From: Ascaphus truei
Lineage: Eukaryota; Chordata; Amphibia; Anura; Ascaphidae
DNA length: 64,000 nucleotides
Direction of reading: 5' to 3'
NCBI GenBank assembly: GCA_036426205.1
Contig: CM071570.1
Coordinates: forward strand, 53,093,087-53,157,086
Part shown: piece by piece, positions 44,620-56,395 of the stretch
How positions within the stretch are numbered: the first letter of the stretch is position 1
Layout of the letters: each line of letters opens with the position of its first letter
Translations under genes and position numbers: made by a program
The notes under the pieces: generated by a model
Database searches by the model: none
The model's input: only the letters and a program-made list of their open reading frames with translations
What the model was told of the DNA's origin: nothing

Positions 44620-44940
44620 TTGGCGGCCGGCGTGATACTAATGCGGCTGCCGCCGCAGTTTAAAAATAGCAGCGGGCGGCGCACGGCTGTCTTCGGCCGT
44701 TTTCGGCCGTTTTTCCCGTGCCTCGGGCGCTTTCAACAGTAAGCGCCATTAGTGCTTATCTATTGAAGCGGCCGCCGCGCGGGAAACTCTGTTTTAAACG
44801 GAGAATAGTGCTTATCTATTGAAGCGGCCGCCGCGCGGGAAACTCTGTTTTAAACGGAGAACAGACCCGCGGCTAGCCCGCTATGCACCCGGCAAGCTTT
44901 AGAATAAAGCTTGCCGGGACAGTATCTTGTCATAAGTTAC
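44620..44940. repeat. CpG-rich segment with a 56-bp perfect tandem duplication
   Basis: From 44751 a 56-base unit (AGTGCTTATCTATTGAAGCG, then 'gccgccgcgcgggaaactctgttttaaacggagaat') is followed at once by a second, essentially identical copy from 44807. A hairpin, GGCAAGCTTTAGAATAAAGC, lies at about 44891. It is non-coding. Confidence 0.8.
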
Positions 44941-45907
44941 CGTGACAAGCATTGATTCTGGCAGAGTACTTCAAGAATTCTGTTAAACATATCTGTAAGA
45001 TAAGGGCATAGAACTGAGCAGAACTTTTTGTAGTATTTATTTGTAACCTGTTGAAGCCTGAGCTTTGGATGATTAATAACCAGTTTGACCTCCTCAGAGT
45101 TGATTTTATTTATTTATAAAATATTTTAAAATAAATTGAGAGTTACTTCTCATTTCCAAGTATGTCCTGGGCACAAAGTAAAGTTGACAACATTACAATA
45201 TACAGTTGCGAACATGTTTAAAGTAGGAACCAGCCAAAGTCTTGAAGAAACTAGACAGGAAGTGGATTTGAGGGACTCTTGTAATCAGGGAAACTGGATG
45301 ATCAGAACGAAAAGGAAGAGTGATCAGATTCTTTGACGAACCTTGGGGCTATAAGAAGGTTTCTGGAGGCTGATCTAAGGAGATAGTGAGAAGTCTGCTC
45401 AGATAAAGGTAGACTTTTCAGAAGTATTTCCAGATAGAAAGATTTTTGAGAAGTAAATTAAAAAGGGAAGTACCACGGTCCAATAGGGGTGTGTGGAAAC
45501 AGGCCTTTAGAACAAGTTTTTCCCCGAAACATTGCCTGCCTTTTTTTTGTCTTTAGTGTTCTTAGTCCCATTGTTGTGTACTTTCTTTTTGGAAGTGGTT
45601 TATACTCCTTTTTTGTATTTTTCATTCCCCTGTCTTTTTTTCACTTTTTTCCTCCCGCCACCCTTCCCCCCACTCCCCACCTCCCCCCACTCCCCTCTCC
45701 CCGTTCTATTTTCCTCAATTGTTGCATATATTTTCCATCAATGTACCTGCAGGAGTGGATAAGTATTTCTCTATTTTATTGCTATTAGAGTTATACTCTA
45801 TTTGTGATTGCTGCTTTGTTCTTTTAGACCTCACTGGTCTTTATCTACTATCGAATCCTTATATGATGTATATGTGTACCCTTTAAAATAATTTATTTTT
45901 CTACATA
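44941..45907. other. Unassigned; includes dispersed repeat copy and a pyrimidine-rich tract
   Basis: 45130-45390 is related to 40870-41130. 45590-45715 is a T- and C-rich tract. No gene is supported. Confidence 0.35.
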
Positions 45908-46914
45908 CAGCCCAACTCCGTTATAGCGGGGTCATCTGGGGCCACCCGATCCGACCGCGCTATTACCGGGGTTGCGCTCTGATCTCAGCAGCCGACACCA
46001 AAGGTAGGGAGAGGGAAGGGGGGGGGGGGGCTGTGAGTGTGTGTGGAGTGTGTGCAGTGTGCAGTGTGTTGTGAGTGTGTGCAGTGTGCTGTGAGTGTAT
46101 GCAGTGTGCTGTGAGTGTATGCGGTGTGCTGTGAGTGTATGCAGTGTGCAGTGAGTGTATGCAGTGTGCAGTGAATGTATGCAGTGAGTGTGTGCAGTGT
46201 GCTGGTGCTGTGAGTGTGTGCAGTGTGCTGTGAGTGTATGCAGTGTGCAGTGAGTGTATGCAGTGTACTGTGTGCTGTGAGTGTATGCAGTGTGCAGTGA
46301 ATGTATACAGTGTGCAGTGCGTGTATGCAGTGTGCAGTGAGTGTATGCAGTGTGCTGTGAGTGTGTGCAATGTGCTGTGAGTGTGTTTAGTGTGCTGTGA
46401 GTGTGTGCAGGGTGCTGGTGCTGTGAGTGTGTGCTGGTGCTGTGAGTGTATGCAGTGGGCAGTGAGTGTATGCAGTGTGCAGTGAGTGTATGCAGTGTGC
46501 AGTGAGTGTATGCAGTGTGCTGTGTGCTGTGAGTGTATGCAGTGTGCTGTGAGTGTATGCCGTGTGCTGTGAGTGTGTGCAGTGTGTGTGCTGTGAGTTT
46601 GTGCTGGTGCTGTGAGTGTGTGCTATGAGTGTGTGCAGTGAGTGTATGCAGTGTGCAGTGAGTGTATGCAGTGTGCTGTGTGTGCAGTGTATGCAGTGTA
46701 TGCAGTGTATGCAGTGTATGCAGTGTATGCAGTGTATGCAGTGTATGCAGTGTATGCAGTGTATGCAGTGTGCAGTGTATGCAGTGTGCAGTGTGCAAAA
46801 ATGTTTTTTTTTTTAATTTTATTTATTTTTAATTTTTTTTTTTAATTCGGGGTCCATGCTCAAACCGCGTTATAAGCGGATCCGCGTTATAGCGGATTGC
46901 GCTATAACGGGGTA
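45908..46914. mobile_element. Foldback repeat (CCGTTATAGCG ends) split by a large TG-rich microsatellite
   Basis: Left end 'aactCCGTTATAGCGgggtcatctgggg' and right end 'cgCTATAACGGggtagagc' are inverted. Internal arms 'ccgcgctattaccgggg' and 'ccgcgttataagcggatccgcgttatagcgg' belong to the same foldback. Between them, 46030-46797 is a TG-rich microsatellite of GTGTATGCAGTG, GTGCAGTGAGTG and GTGCTGTGAGTG units, ending in ten TGTATGCAG repeats. Long frames on both strands are artefacts. Confidence 0.7.
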
Positions 46915-47003
46915 GAGCATTATCAGCTTGTCTTTCCTTGTTTGGATTTCAGTAGAGCTTTATTTACTCTTTTCATGTGCTGAAGACCACTTTTTTCCCC
47001 CCA

Positions 47004-47714
47004 TTAATTATTGCATCTGGACTCAAGGGATAGCCACCCTAGTTCAGTTAGATTATCACCATGGTGGGTGTTGAAGTTACATAGTAAGAAAAAACAGCAT
47101 ATTGAGTGGCAAAGAATATCAAGTTTGCTGAGGTGAATTTGGTGTGCTGTACCATACACTATGTCCCCATTGTCAACAATTGGCATTAGCATCTGCTGTG
47201 CAATACACTTTCTGACCAATGGGTTTAGGCAGGATTTATTTCTACAAAGTACACCCAGTTTGGGATAGATTTTAAATGTCAGTTTTTCTATATGCAAACC
47301 AAATGCTAAATTGGAGTCAAGCCACATACCCAAATATTTAAAGCTAGTAACTAGGGCAAGATTAGTGTTAGAGCATGTTTTAATCAGTAACTCTGTCATG
47401 GGAAGCTTACTGTACGTGATCCAGTTTTCAACCTTTGAAAAATCAGATTGCAGTACACTTTCAAAGTCAGAGAGAGGCAGGGACTACATGCATATTGGGT
47501 AGTAGCATCATCAGACATATGCAAACAAGTTGTTTTACAAACTGTGGGCAGGTCATTTATAAAGATAGAAAAAAGTAAGGGCCCCAAAACAGAGACTTAG
47601 GGGACCCCATAGGTAATACCCACATGGTTAGAGTTGGAGCCTGAAATAGACACATTGGGTTTTCCGGATAAATAAGAGTTAAACCAGTTTAGAGCTTGTG
47701 GTCCAATACCAGAG
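47004..47714 (-). pseudogene. LINE reverse transcriptase fragment (L2/Rex1-like), copy A
   Basis: On the minus strand, broken frames read GPLLFSIFINDLPTVCKTT and HMSDDATTQYA (the FADD/YADD region, degenerate). They continue SFKYLGMWLDSNLAFGLHIE, LGVLCRNKSCLNPLVRK, DNGDIVYGTAHQIHLSKLD and LTELGWLSLESR. This is RT blocks 4-5 followed by the thumb and C-terminal region of L2/Rex1-type LINEs. A 65-70 base segment present in copy B is missing after 'gggaagcttac' (about 47411). Homology stops abruptly at CCAGAG (47714), where microsatellite sequence resumes. Confidence 0.8.
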
Positions 47715-48066
47715 TGTATGCAGTGTGCTGTGAGTGTGTGCAGTGAATGTGTGCTGGTGCTGTGAGTGTGTGCTATGGGTGTGTACAGTGAGTGTATGCA
47801 GTGTACAGTGAATGTATGCAGTGTACAGTGAGTGTATGCAGTGTACAGTGAGTGTGTGCAGTGTGCAGTGAGTGTGTGCAGTGTGCAGTGAGTGTGTGCA
47901 GTGTGTGCAGTGTGTGCAGTGTGTGCAGTGTGTGCAGTGTGTGCAAATTTTTTTTTATTTTTAATTTTAAATTTATTTATTTATTTTTTTTAAATTCGAG
48001 GTCCATGCTCAAACCGCGTTATAAGCGGATCCACGTTATAGCGGATTGCGCTATAACGGGATTGAG
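47715..48066. repeat. Microsatellite and right foldback end, second copy
   Basis: The TGTATGCAG/GTGTGCAGTG microsatellite resumes directly at the LINE breakpoint and runs to 47945. An A/T-rich link and the 'ccgcgttataagcggatcc...ctataacggg' foldback end follow, as at 46800-46914. Confidence 0.85.
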
Positions 48067-48149
48067 CATTATCAGCTTGTCTTTCCTTGTTTGGATTTCA
48101 GTAGAGCTTTATTTACTCTTTTCATGTGCTGAAGACCATTTTTTTTTTT

Positions 48150-49175
48150 ATTATTAATTATTGTATCTGGACTCAAGGGATAGCCACCCTAGTTCAGTTA
48201 GATTATCACCATGGTGGGTGTTGAAGTTACATAGTAAGAAAAAACAGCATATTAAGTGGCAAAGAATATCAAGTTTGCTGAGATGAATTTGTTGTGCTGT
48301 ACCATACACTATGTCCACATTGTCAACAATTGGCATTAGCATCTGCTGTGCAATACACTTTCTGACCAATGGGTTTAGGCAGGATTTATTTCTACAAAGT
48401 ACACCCAGCTAGGACAGATTTTAAATGTCAGTTTTTCTATATGCAAACCAAATGCTAAATTGGAGTCAAGCCACATACCCAAATATTTAAAGCTAGTAAC
48501 TAGGGCAAGATTAGTGTTAGAGCATGTTTTAATCAGTAACCCTGTCATGGGAAGCTTACGAAATTTATCCTTCGTCCCAAACACCATAGTTACCATTTTG
48601 TCACTGTAAAAACAATTTTTTCTTAGGTGATCCAGTTTTCAACCTTTGAAAAATCAGATTGCAGTACACTTTCAAAGTCAGAGAGAGGCGAGGACTACAT
48701 GCATATTGGGTAGTAGCATCATCATACATATGCAAACAAGTTGTTTTACAAACTGTGGGCAGGTCATTTATAAAGATAGAAAAACGTAAGGGCCCCAAAA
48801 CAGAGACTTAGGGGACCCCATAGGTAATACCCACATGGTTAGAGTTGGAGCCTGAAATAGACACATTGGGTTTTCCGGATAAATAAGAGTTAAACCAGTT
48901 TAGAGCATGTGGTCCAATACCAGAGTACAGGAGCTTGTTTAACATTATAGTGTGGTCAGCAGTATCAAAAGCCTTTGCAAAATCTAGGAATATTGCACCA
49001 GCCAACAGTCCATGTTTCATACTGTACCACATTGGATCTGACGGCAAATTTTTAAGAGGGTCGTGACTGTGGAGGGATTTGGTCGGAAGCCAGATTGGAA
49101 TTGACTAAGAAAACGTGACTTCTTATAAAAGTTGCTTAGTGGGGAATTAGCAAAGAGAGTAACCATAGAGGGGGT
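48150..49175 (-). pseudogene. LINE reverse transcriptase fragment (L2/Rex1-like), copy B
   Basis: Longer than copy A. In order on the minus strand: QSGFRPNPSTVTTLLKI (RT block 2a), FLDFAKAFDTADHTIMLNKL (block 3, with the first catalytic Asp in DFAKAFD), WFNSYLSGKPNVSISGSNSN and VGITYGVPQG-type residues. Then GPLRFSIFINDLPTVCKTT, HMYDDATTQYA (catalytic DD pair, one residue short of YADD), SFKYLGMWLDSNLAFGLHIE and LTELGWLSLESRYNN near the end. Frame changes and stops separate these blocks. Endonuclease and ORF1 are absent. It is an old, 5'-truncated LINE. Confidence 0.85.
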
Positions 49176-49891
49176 GGAGGACAAAGTCCCGTACTAAGTG
49201 CATAACCACTAAAATGCCACAGTAACTTCTACAGATATACAGTAGCTATCAATGAGTCTAAATGCCCATAGGATAGACACAGTTAATGGTGGTGGCTGTG
49301 ATGAAAATACTAAGGTTATTACTGAATTGGAGGGAATGCAGTGATACTGCGTGGTCCAATGAGTGTTCCAATGAATAAGGTAAAAATGAACTTTTAATGG
49401 GCAAACTCAAAAAAATAAATAGAAAATAAATACATACAGTGATTACAATAATAATACAATAATGGAGTGATATAAATATATACAGTTACCAGTTAAATCA
49501 TAAAACCAATAGGATAGTCCATCATCCTAAGGACAGCAGCTCCACTTGCAGTATGTATGCAGTGTGGACTTGCTTGATCAGTGCTGTTTAGCAGCCAAAA
49601 TTGACCTGTAATAGAAGGTATCTCCTCCACAAAGCTATATGAATATTGATACAAAGGACAACATAGCCTGTCGCATATCTACTGTAGCATATGACCCAAT
49701 ATAAGGTTTCCTTCTAATAATGATCAGTCAATGGATAACAGATACTGTATAGTAAAGATCATACAGCACATATCAAACGGTGACATGTTTGCTGACTAAT
49801 TAGTGAAATACTGAAGGATAGAACCTGTATCCCCCTCCCTCATTCTCTCTCCCCCCCAAAAATAAATAAATAAACAAAGCAACTGCCAGGG
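49176..49891. other. No recognised feature
   Basis: Probably the flank of the LINE and of the gypsy remnant that follows. AT-rich; nothing supported. Confidence 0.3.
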
Positions 49892-50930
49892 ATGGAAGAG
49901 ATTCTGTCTAGCATGCAGGTAATGGGGAAATGGGCAGTGGGTACTGAATAATCAGGCATTATGGAGCACACTGGAACAGGATCCACTCTGGCTCAGCAAA
50001 TTACCACCATGAATTAAACCATCACAGGCTTACAAACTCAAGTCGCTGAGCACCAAAGCAGAGTCACAAAGTCAGTTGCTTGAACTACGTGTTAACCCTG
50101 CTACTCCATTCTGCAAGACCAAGTTGGGCATATACATAGTCGAATTGTAAACGCAGAAACGCAGCTGCAGGATCTATGTGCTTCTCAGTCAGTCTCACCC
50201 GCCAAGTTAGCATGCCGATTCCAGAGAAATTCGGTGGCGACCGGCACTGGTTCAAAGGATTCCTAAATCAATGTAGACTCTATTTTCAGATGCAGCCCTC
50301 CATCTATACTACCGAGGCTGCTAAAATAGAACTGATTGTTTTTTTTAGGAAAGGATGAGGCTCTCTCCTGGTACCCCCTCTTCTCGAGCAAAATAGTCCT
50401 TAGTTGAGGAACCTGCAAGACTTCCTGGATGCGATGAGCCTTGTATTTAATTACCTTAAATCGCTGTGCTACAGCTGAAGCAATTCTGATAAACCGCCAC
50501 CAGGCTAGACATACAGCTTCTGAGTATGCAGCGGAATGTGTAGCTGACACACCTTGGAATGAATCAGCACATAATTTCCATGTTGCAGAGGCCTGTCTGA
50601 TCAGATAAAGGACGAACTTGCTTGGATTGATGCTCCAACTATAATGGAAGACTTTGTTCTCCTCAGTATCCAGATGGACCAAAGGATTTCGGAGAAGAGA
50701 CCAAGAAGACACGGTTTCACATCAACCAGCCCTGGTTTAAGAAGTTCTACTACTTCATCAACTTCAAGAGTTTTAAGAACAACAGTTTACCCATGAACTA
50801 ATGCAAGTGTGTACCGTACTAGGACCAATCAGTTCCGAAGAAAGAAGTCAATGTCGCTTCTAAGACTTGTTTGTATTGTGGCAATTCTGGGCATTATCTA
50901 GACAGTTGCCCTAACAGGCTTATGAGGTCT
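49892..50930 (+). pseudogene. Ty3/gypsy Gag (broken)
   Basis: After a possible start at 49892 (MEEILSSMQVMGKW), the best block is MPIPEKFGGDRHWFKGFLNQ CRLYFQMQPS from about 50212. This matches the 'P.P..(Y/F).GD...F.GFLNQC...F...P' opening of the gypsy capsid domain. Later frames give LQDFLDAMSLVFN, LSDQIKDELAWIDAP and a final CCHC zinc knuckle, CLYCGNSGHYLDSC (about 50864-50905). Many stops and indels break it. No protease or reverse transcriptase is recognisable beyond 50.93 kb. The family is distinct from, or at least not demonstrably the same as, the gypsy pieces at 54-64 kb. Confidence 0.7.
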
Positions 50931-53900
50931 TCATCCACTCAAGAGCAACAAAGATTGAAAACCATTCACTGACCAGCTACACTCTGTTACAACCTGTATT
51001 CTTAACCAATCAAGAAGATAGTAACTTACCTATCAGGCATCCTCACTTCCTGTTGACTATTATACCCTCTCTCCCTCTCATAGTTTTTTAAGATGAAGTG
51101 TGACATGCAACATGCTGGTGAGGATGCTGGACACAGGCTCAAACAAGTTAGAGACATCATCATGTCACCACAGCACCTTTACTATGAACAGCATTAGCAG
51201 TAGACACAATCACATATTTTTAACTAATGCTTCCTATAACATACTTGGGGTCATATGTATATATGCCTTGGTACTGTATATAGAAAATGAGAGACCAAAT
51301 GTGGTTCATTTCTTTCTTGCTTTCATTAGGCCTGATAGGGCTAAATAGTTTATAGCCCAACGTGGACATTTCTAAAGATTCTTACCCTTTATATGGGTTT
51401 TTTTTCATGATCTGACTCATGGAAAACCATACAAATGTAGATCCGAGACGTTGGCTGTATTTATCATCTGTCTGTAAGAACTGCAGATCTTGGCTCAGTT
51501 TTCACATAGTTTTAGTCCAAACTCCTTCTGCCGTTAATAACCTTTGGATTATAATTTTATAACTAGTAAAGAGAAACAAACCTCTTGCATTTAAAATAAT
51601 CATATCCTTAAGGTACTGTACATACCGTAGATTTGTAGCTGCTGTCTTTGTCTTGGATCATACAAAATGATATTGTAGATAGTGTTGCATGTAATAGATC
51701 AAGAGTAACGGTATAATAGATATACATTACACAGGAGCTCTCATGGCCTCACAAATCTCTTCTGTGTACAGTATTTATGAGGGTGCGTCTTGAAAGATAA
51801 TGTACAAACGATATCTAAATACAGGTTGAGCTCTCATGTTGAAATATTGGAAATAATGTACGAATACAATAATGACAATGAAAATACTGCCCTAATACAA
51901 TCATTTAATTGTCATTAAGAAACACTAATTCCACACATGTAATTTTTTATTTGTCACACCTTTGTGTTGGGCCATGGGGTTTCCTTGCAAGATCAGGATC
52001 ATGTGGGGTGTGTCAGCTGTAAGTTATCTGTATAAGCTTGGTTGGGGCAGTTGGGAAAAGGCAATGGATGTAACATCCTCTAATGTACTGGCTATTAGCC
52101 AAAAGGTGTCTAATCGGGCAATGGCCAACATTGACAAAATATACAACACCACCTCGGGAAATTAAAACAACAAAAATGTTTGGGCAAAAATGTCACGTCA
52201 TCAGTAATGGCACAATCAAATGGTACTGTACAGCAACCAATTAGATTGATTGCTGTACCATGGGATGCTATGACAAGTCTATTGCAGCAGCCATGGCCTC
52301 CCTTTAAAAGGCCATTGCTCTCAAAAAGACCCAAAGATGCCGCAGAGGCCCAATCCGGTGACTGAAGAAGAAGACATTTACAGATACATATGAAGGAAAA
52401 ATGAAAAAAATAAGATTTTCAAGAGATAATTACAGATGAAGATTCTTCAAGCAACAGAGGATCGAGGGCATTCAGCAAGATAAAGATCCCTCATTGCCAG
52501 GCCATGGAATGTGGCCAGATTATAAATAGGCCATCAGGGCTGGATTGTCTGTTTGCTTTGCTGGGCAGGTGCCCTGGGGAGGGAAGTTACGGAGGTTATG
52601 AGGGAGGGGGGGTGGTAAACCCTAGTATGCCATAGCGGTACATAGGATATTAAGGGTATTTCTATTAACTCCTTGGTTACATTAGTGATGATGAAGGCAT
52701 GCATAATGCATGTCTTCATGGCCACTATGGTTTCCAAGAGGTTAATAGACAGGTCTTGGCGATATTTTTTGGCCTAGTCCTGGGTATTCACTTTGGCTTC
52801 TTATATTGCCATGGCATAGGCATATAGGAAGCCAAAGCGGGCAACTGCAGAACCCTGTGCAAGGCCAAAACAATCTCTGCTACGATGCATCAGGTACCCA
52901 ACGCCCGGTATAACTATGACCTAAACGAACATAGTGCTAAATCCTGCATTAACTTTAATGGACTGCTGCAGTTATGCGTTGAGGTTGTTCACATCTCATT
53001 TGCACATCATTAGCAGTAACGTCCGTTAAAGTTAACGTCAACCTCGTTAAGGAGCTTTGAAAATTACAAAGCAATTAAAAAGCAATTAAAAAGGTGTTAA
53101 CTTCAGTTAATGTCTCATTAAGTCACTACGGAAGCTTTGTGGATCTGCCCCTAAATACCTGTAATGCAAAGTGAACAGATGGTTAATGAGAGCTGAGCTC
53201 TTGAGCATAAAAAGATCACATCATTTCTAAAAAATTACCTTCCACATTTGTAACAGTTATACTGTACCTCCAGTTCCAAAAGTTTTCAATTGTATTTTCT
53301 CCTCTCCTAGTCTAGCTATACCATTCAGTTCTTTCCAAAATTGAAATAATAGAACAATACCATTTTTAGTCCATTGCTAAATCAAATAGCAAACAAGCAT
53401 GTTTTTCTAATCTAAAAAGAAAACTGAGCTTATCAATTCATACAGCTGCATGGAGCCAGACAGAACTTCATGGTAAGGCAACAACACCCGTATCACACAT
53501 ATTTTACATGTATGATCCCTTTATCCTTTTGCAGACTAATAAAATATATACATCTTGAGGCATCCAAGTGATTGCTTATGCAGATCAACAACAATTTATT
53601 TAATTACAAAGCCCCAAATCAATCTGTCACTGAGTTTTTTTTAAAGGGACTCCACATATGTATTTTTCTATTTAATATAAGTATTCTCCAGGCTCATGAA
53701 ACTGTCAGAATGGTAAGACGATGAATTAATGAGAGCCCCTCCCTCACTGCCTGCATGTCAAAGAAATGTTTCCTGATTTAAATACAAAATGTGTGGTTTC
53801 CATTAGAAACTATAAACATGTAGGTCGGAAAACCTCAAGAGTGCTATCATTTGAAGCTGCTTGCGTACATTCTCTTAGTACATTATTGAGGCACATACAG

Positions 53901-54021
53901 GATGTAGAGAATTGCATCCCTGCAGGCAATATGAACATGGTTAGGGAAAAAGTTAATTTTTTCACTTAGATTTCAGGCTCTCTCATCCTAGTGATTAACA
54001 AAATGTGTTTTAATTGTCAAA

Positions 54022-54025
<4 letters not shown>
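50931..54025. other. About 3 kb without a recognised gene
   Basis: Mostly AT-rich, possibly unique DNA. A small hairpin 'ATGGTACTGTACAGCAACC...ATTGCTGTACCAT' lies at about 52218-52262. 52860-53150 ends in 'tttgtggatctgcccc', a MITE-like terminus. 53766-53969 contains a short open frame with no recognised homology. Nothing else is supported. Confidence 0.3.

Positions 54026-54070
<45 letters not shown>
54026..54070. repeat. (CA)n microsatellite
   Basis: About 22 uninterrupted CA units. Confidence 0.97.
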
Positions 54071-54071
<1 letters not shown>

Positions 54072-54449
54072 TGTTAAAAGCAAACAACTTGTGGAGTAAA
54101 CATGGCTACTGTAAAAAAGAAAAAAAATATCTTTATAAAGTAACATTTTTGGGTTCATTCTTATTTCACTGAATGTAGCATACGGAAATTAAATTGTTTG
54201 CTTCAGATTCTGCAGCTGTTCATTAATCACAGTCTTCTGCCAGACCATCGTTTTGGGAAATACGGAGCTGTAGTAGACATTGGAAATGATAAGACACAAC
54301 ACATATTGTGTAAGAACATAAATGAAATGGGAAATAGCAATATTTATTTAGTTATAACTACTTGTCAAACAGATGCATTTGTATTTAATTGATTGAACAT
54401 TGTCGGGGAGGATTGATTTAGGTAGCCAGTCTAGTTAGTACGAATTCTG
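54071..54449. other. No recognised feature
   Basis: AT-rich sequence preceding the LTR. Confidence 0.3.
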
Positions 54450-54796
54450 TGTAGCCCTATTACCCCCACCCTAAGTGAGATTGAGGTGGGTAGGTGTATC
54501 TGACTACTTATCAGGATGGTGCTGTACCTGTTTTGCAACCAGGAGGGCTGAGCTTCCGCCACGGGGAACCTGGGGCAATACAATACTATGGACATCCACT
54601 TACAATAGGTGCAGCGCTTCCACCTGCGATGGCTCCCACCAGAGGGGGAGTGGTTCCTCGCAGGACAATCATTAACCACGTACAACGCAATTGATAATGA
54701 CTAATACCTTTACTACCATGCATAGAAGGAATACAACATCAACACATAACAACCGGTGTCCCTCGCTAAGGGCAACCTGACCACGGCGTCTCGCCG

Positions 54797-54935
54797 GACG
54801 CTAACTTGCACTACAGCAGTAGCTCACACTCTATGCGTCGCGGCGGACGCTACCACCTTAGGCGCCTCGGCGGACGCTAACACATAGGCGTCACGGCGGA
54901 CGCTAACCTTATGCGTCACGGCGGACGCTAACCTT
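54797..54935. repeat. ~30-bp minisatellite, five units
   Basis: Units share GCGTCACGGCGGACGCTAAC with variable spacers, inside the LTR. Confidence 0.85.
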
Positions 54936-55762
54936 CCAAAGAGTGATCCCACCCTGTGTCCAGTAAGCCCAACCCAATGTCTCGCACTCCCAAGTCATAT
55001 ACCAATATGTGTGTGTGACTGCGCAGCCACTATGTCTGGTTATAGGCCTTGTTGGTGCACGTGAGTTTGTGGTTTACCTGCCCGGGCTCCAGCCACGGGT
55101 GCTGCTATACCCCTGGGGTTGGATCCGCCGGGATATCCTCCTACGCGTTGGGTGAACTCTGGCGTGGATTATATCACCGCTGCTCCACACCGTCTGTACC
55201 TTGGCGAGGATCTGTCTGCTGCCAACAGGCCGCAGTCACTGCTAGCTTGGTCTCCGTGGAGATAGTCCAGCTCCCTCTTAGGAACCGATCAATGTTCGTG
55301 GTACACTACTAGCCAATAGATAATGGGGCAGGGTCCCTAACCTAGGGCCTGTCCCTACAATACTCAGCTAGGATGACTCAGGGCTGTCTGGGGCCTAGGG
55401 GATTGCTGGCCTAGTGCAGAGTCACTGACCCCTGCACCCTACCTCCTTCCCCTAGCTGCTTCAGTCACCAACTGCTGTGTGCAAAACCCCCGCGAAATGT
55501 ATCCATTCCCTGCAAGCAGGGAGCTCCTGCAGCCCTATTGGCTCCCTGGCGTCACATGGGGTTCCCTAAGGCTCATGGGATCTGTAGTCCCTTGCCAATA
55601 CCTTCCCTGGTAGGCTAGGGCTTCGCGGGCTTACCTCTGCGCATGCGCGAGCTGACTGGCGTTCTCCCGCACCTGCTCTAACTGCGCATGCGTGAGCTAT
55701 CTTCCAATGGCGGCGCCCTACTCCGCGGACCGCCGAGACCCCAGCAACGCGATCGCGGCCTC

Positions 55763-55822
55763 GGCAACCGGCCCGCTCGCGTCCCCGGCAACCGGCCCGC
55801 TCGCGTCCCCGGCAACCGGCCG
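55763..55822. repeat. ~21-bp minisatellite, three units
   Basis: GGCAACCGGCCCGCTCGCGT units inside the LTR. Confidence 0.85.
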
Positions 55823-56046
55823 AAACTACAAACAACGCGTGGCTCGCATAACAGAAGGAGGGGGTGAGTGCGCAAGGGGGGACCTGGCTACACTGTATAT
55901 GTTGAACTCAGAAGGAGGCCTATCTTTGAAATGTTTTGCTTTGTGTAAAAACGGTAGTGCTAAAAAGTAGTACTGTACCAATATTAATACAATGTTTGTG
56001 GTATGTATGAAAGTCCTTACTTAGCTTCTTATATTCTTACATTATT

Positions 56047-56120
56047 TAAGTAATAATCCCAGAAGAACAGGGCATTATTGGCCAGTAATGCCCTGTTCTG
56101 AGGGGATAATTACTATTATA
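56047..56120. mobile_element. Small palindromic MITE
   Basis: AGAACAGGGCATTA and its inverted TAATGCCCTGTTCT flank a short centre. Outer AGTAATAATCCC pairs with GGGGATAATTACT. It is related to 20955-21075 and to 57080-57180. Confidence 0.7.
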
Positions 56121-56263
56121 GGCTAAATGTAGGGTTTTTTTTAAAAAAAATCATAAAAAATATAAATTTTTGTAGTCATATTGATTTTTATCAGCATGAT
56201 TGTCTACATTCTTATGCTTTTACTGCACTTTATTTAAAAAAAATTGTACTCTTACACAGCCCC

Positions 56264-56270
<7 letters not shown>

Positions 56271-56344
<74 letters not shown>

Positions 56345-56395
56345 CACACACACACACACCAACACACACACACACACACACACACACTGCAGTCC
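56271..56395. repeat. (TA)n(CA)n compound microsatellite
   Basis: (TA)n to about 56320, then (CA)n with single-base interruptions to 56395. Confidence 0.97.

Larger units (their letters stand above)
54450..55892 (-). mobile_element. Gypsy LTR (solo), same family as 61.0 kb
   Basis: Minus-strand start TGTAGCCAGGTCCCCCCTTG at 55892, minus-strand end in ...GGGCTACA at 54450. Shared landmarks with 61003-62272 in the same order: 'ggctcatggga..tgtagtccc', 'gcgcatgcg', 'gcaccctacc', 'gggcctgtccct', 'ggtgcac', 'gcagcgc', 'tacccccacc'. No gypsy coding sequence adjoins it, so it is probably a solo LTR, but no matching 4-5 base target duplication was found. Internal minisatellites at 54797-54935 and 55763-55822 lengthen it. 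Confidence 0.65.

Noticed and set aside
45515..45545. CCCCGAAACATTG as another hammerhead remnant
   Set aside because: No flanking complementarity found for stems I or II.
45932..46845. A 288-codon frame of HTLHTLHT/AYTHCTLHT repeats and complementary CSVYAVYAV frames
   Set aside because: Direct translation of the TG-rich microsatellite.
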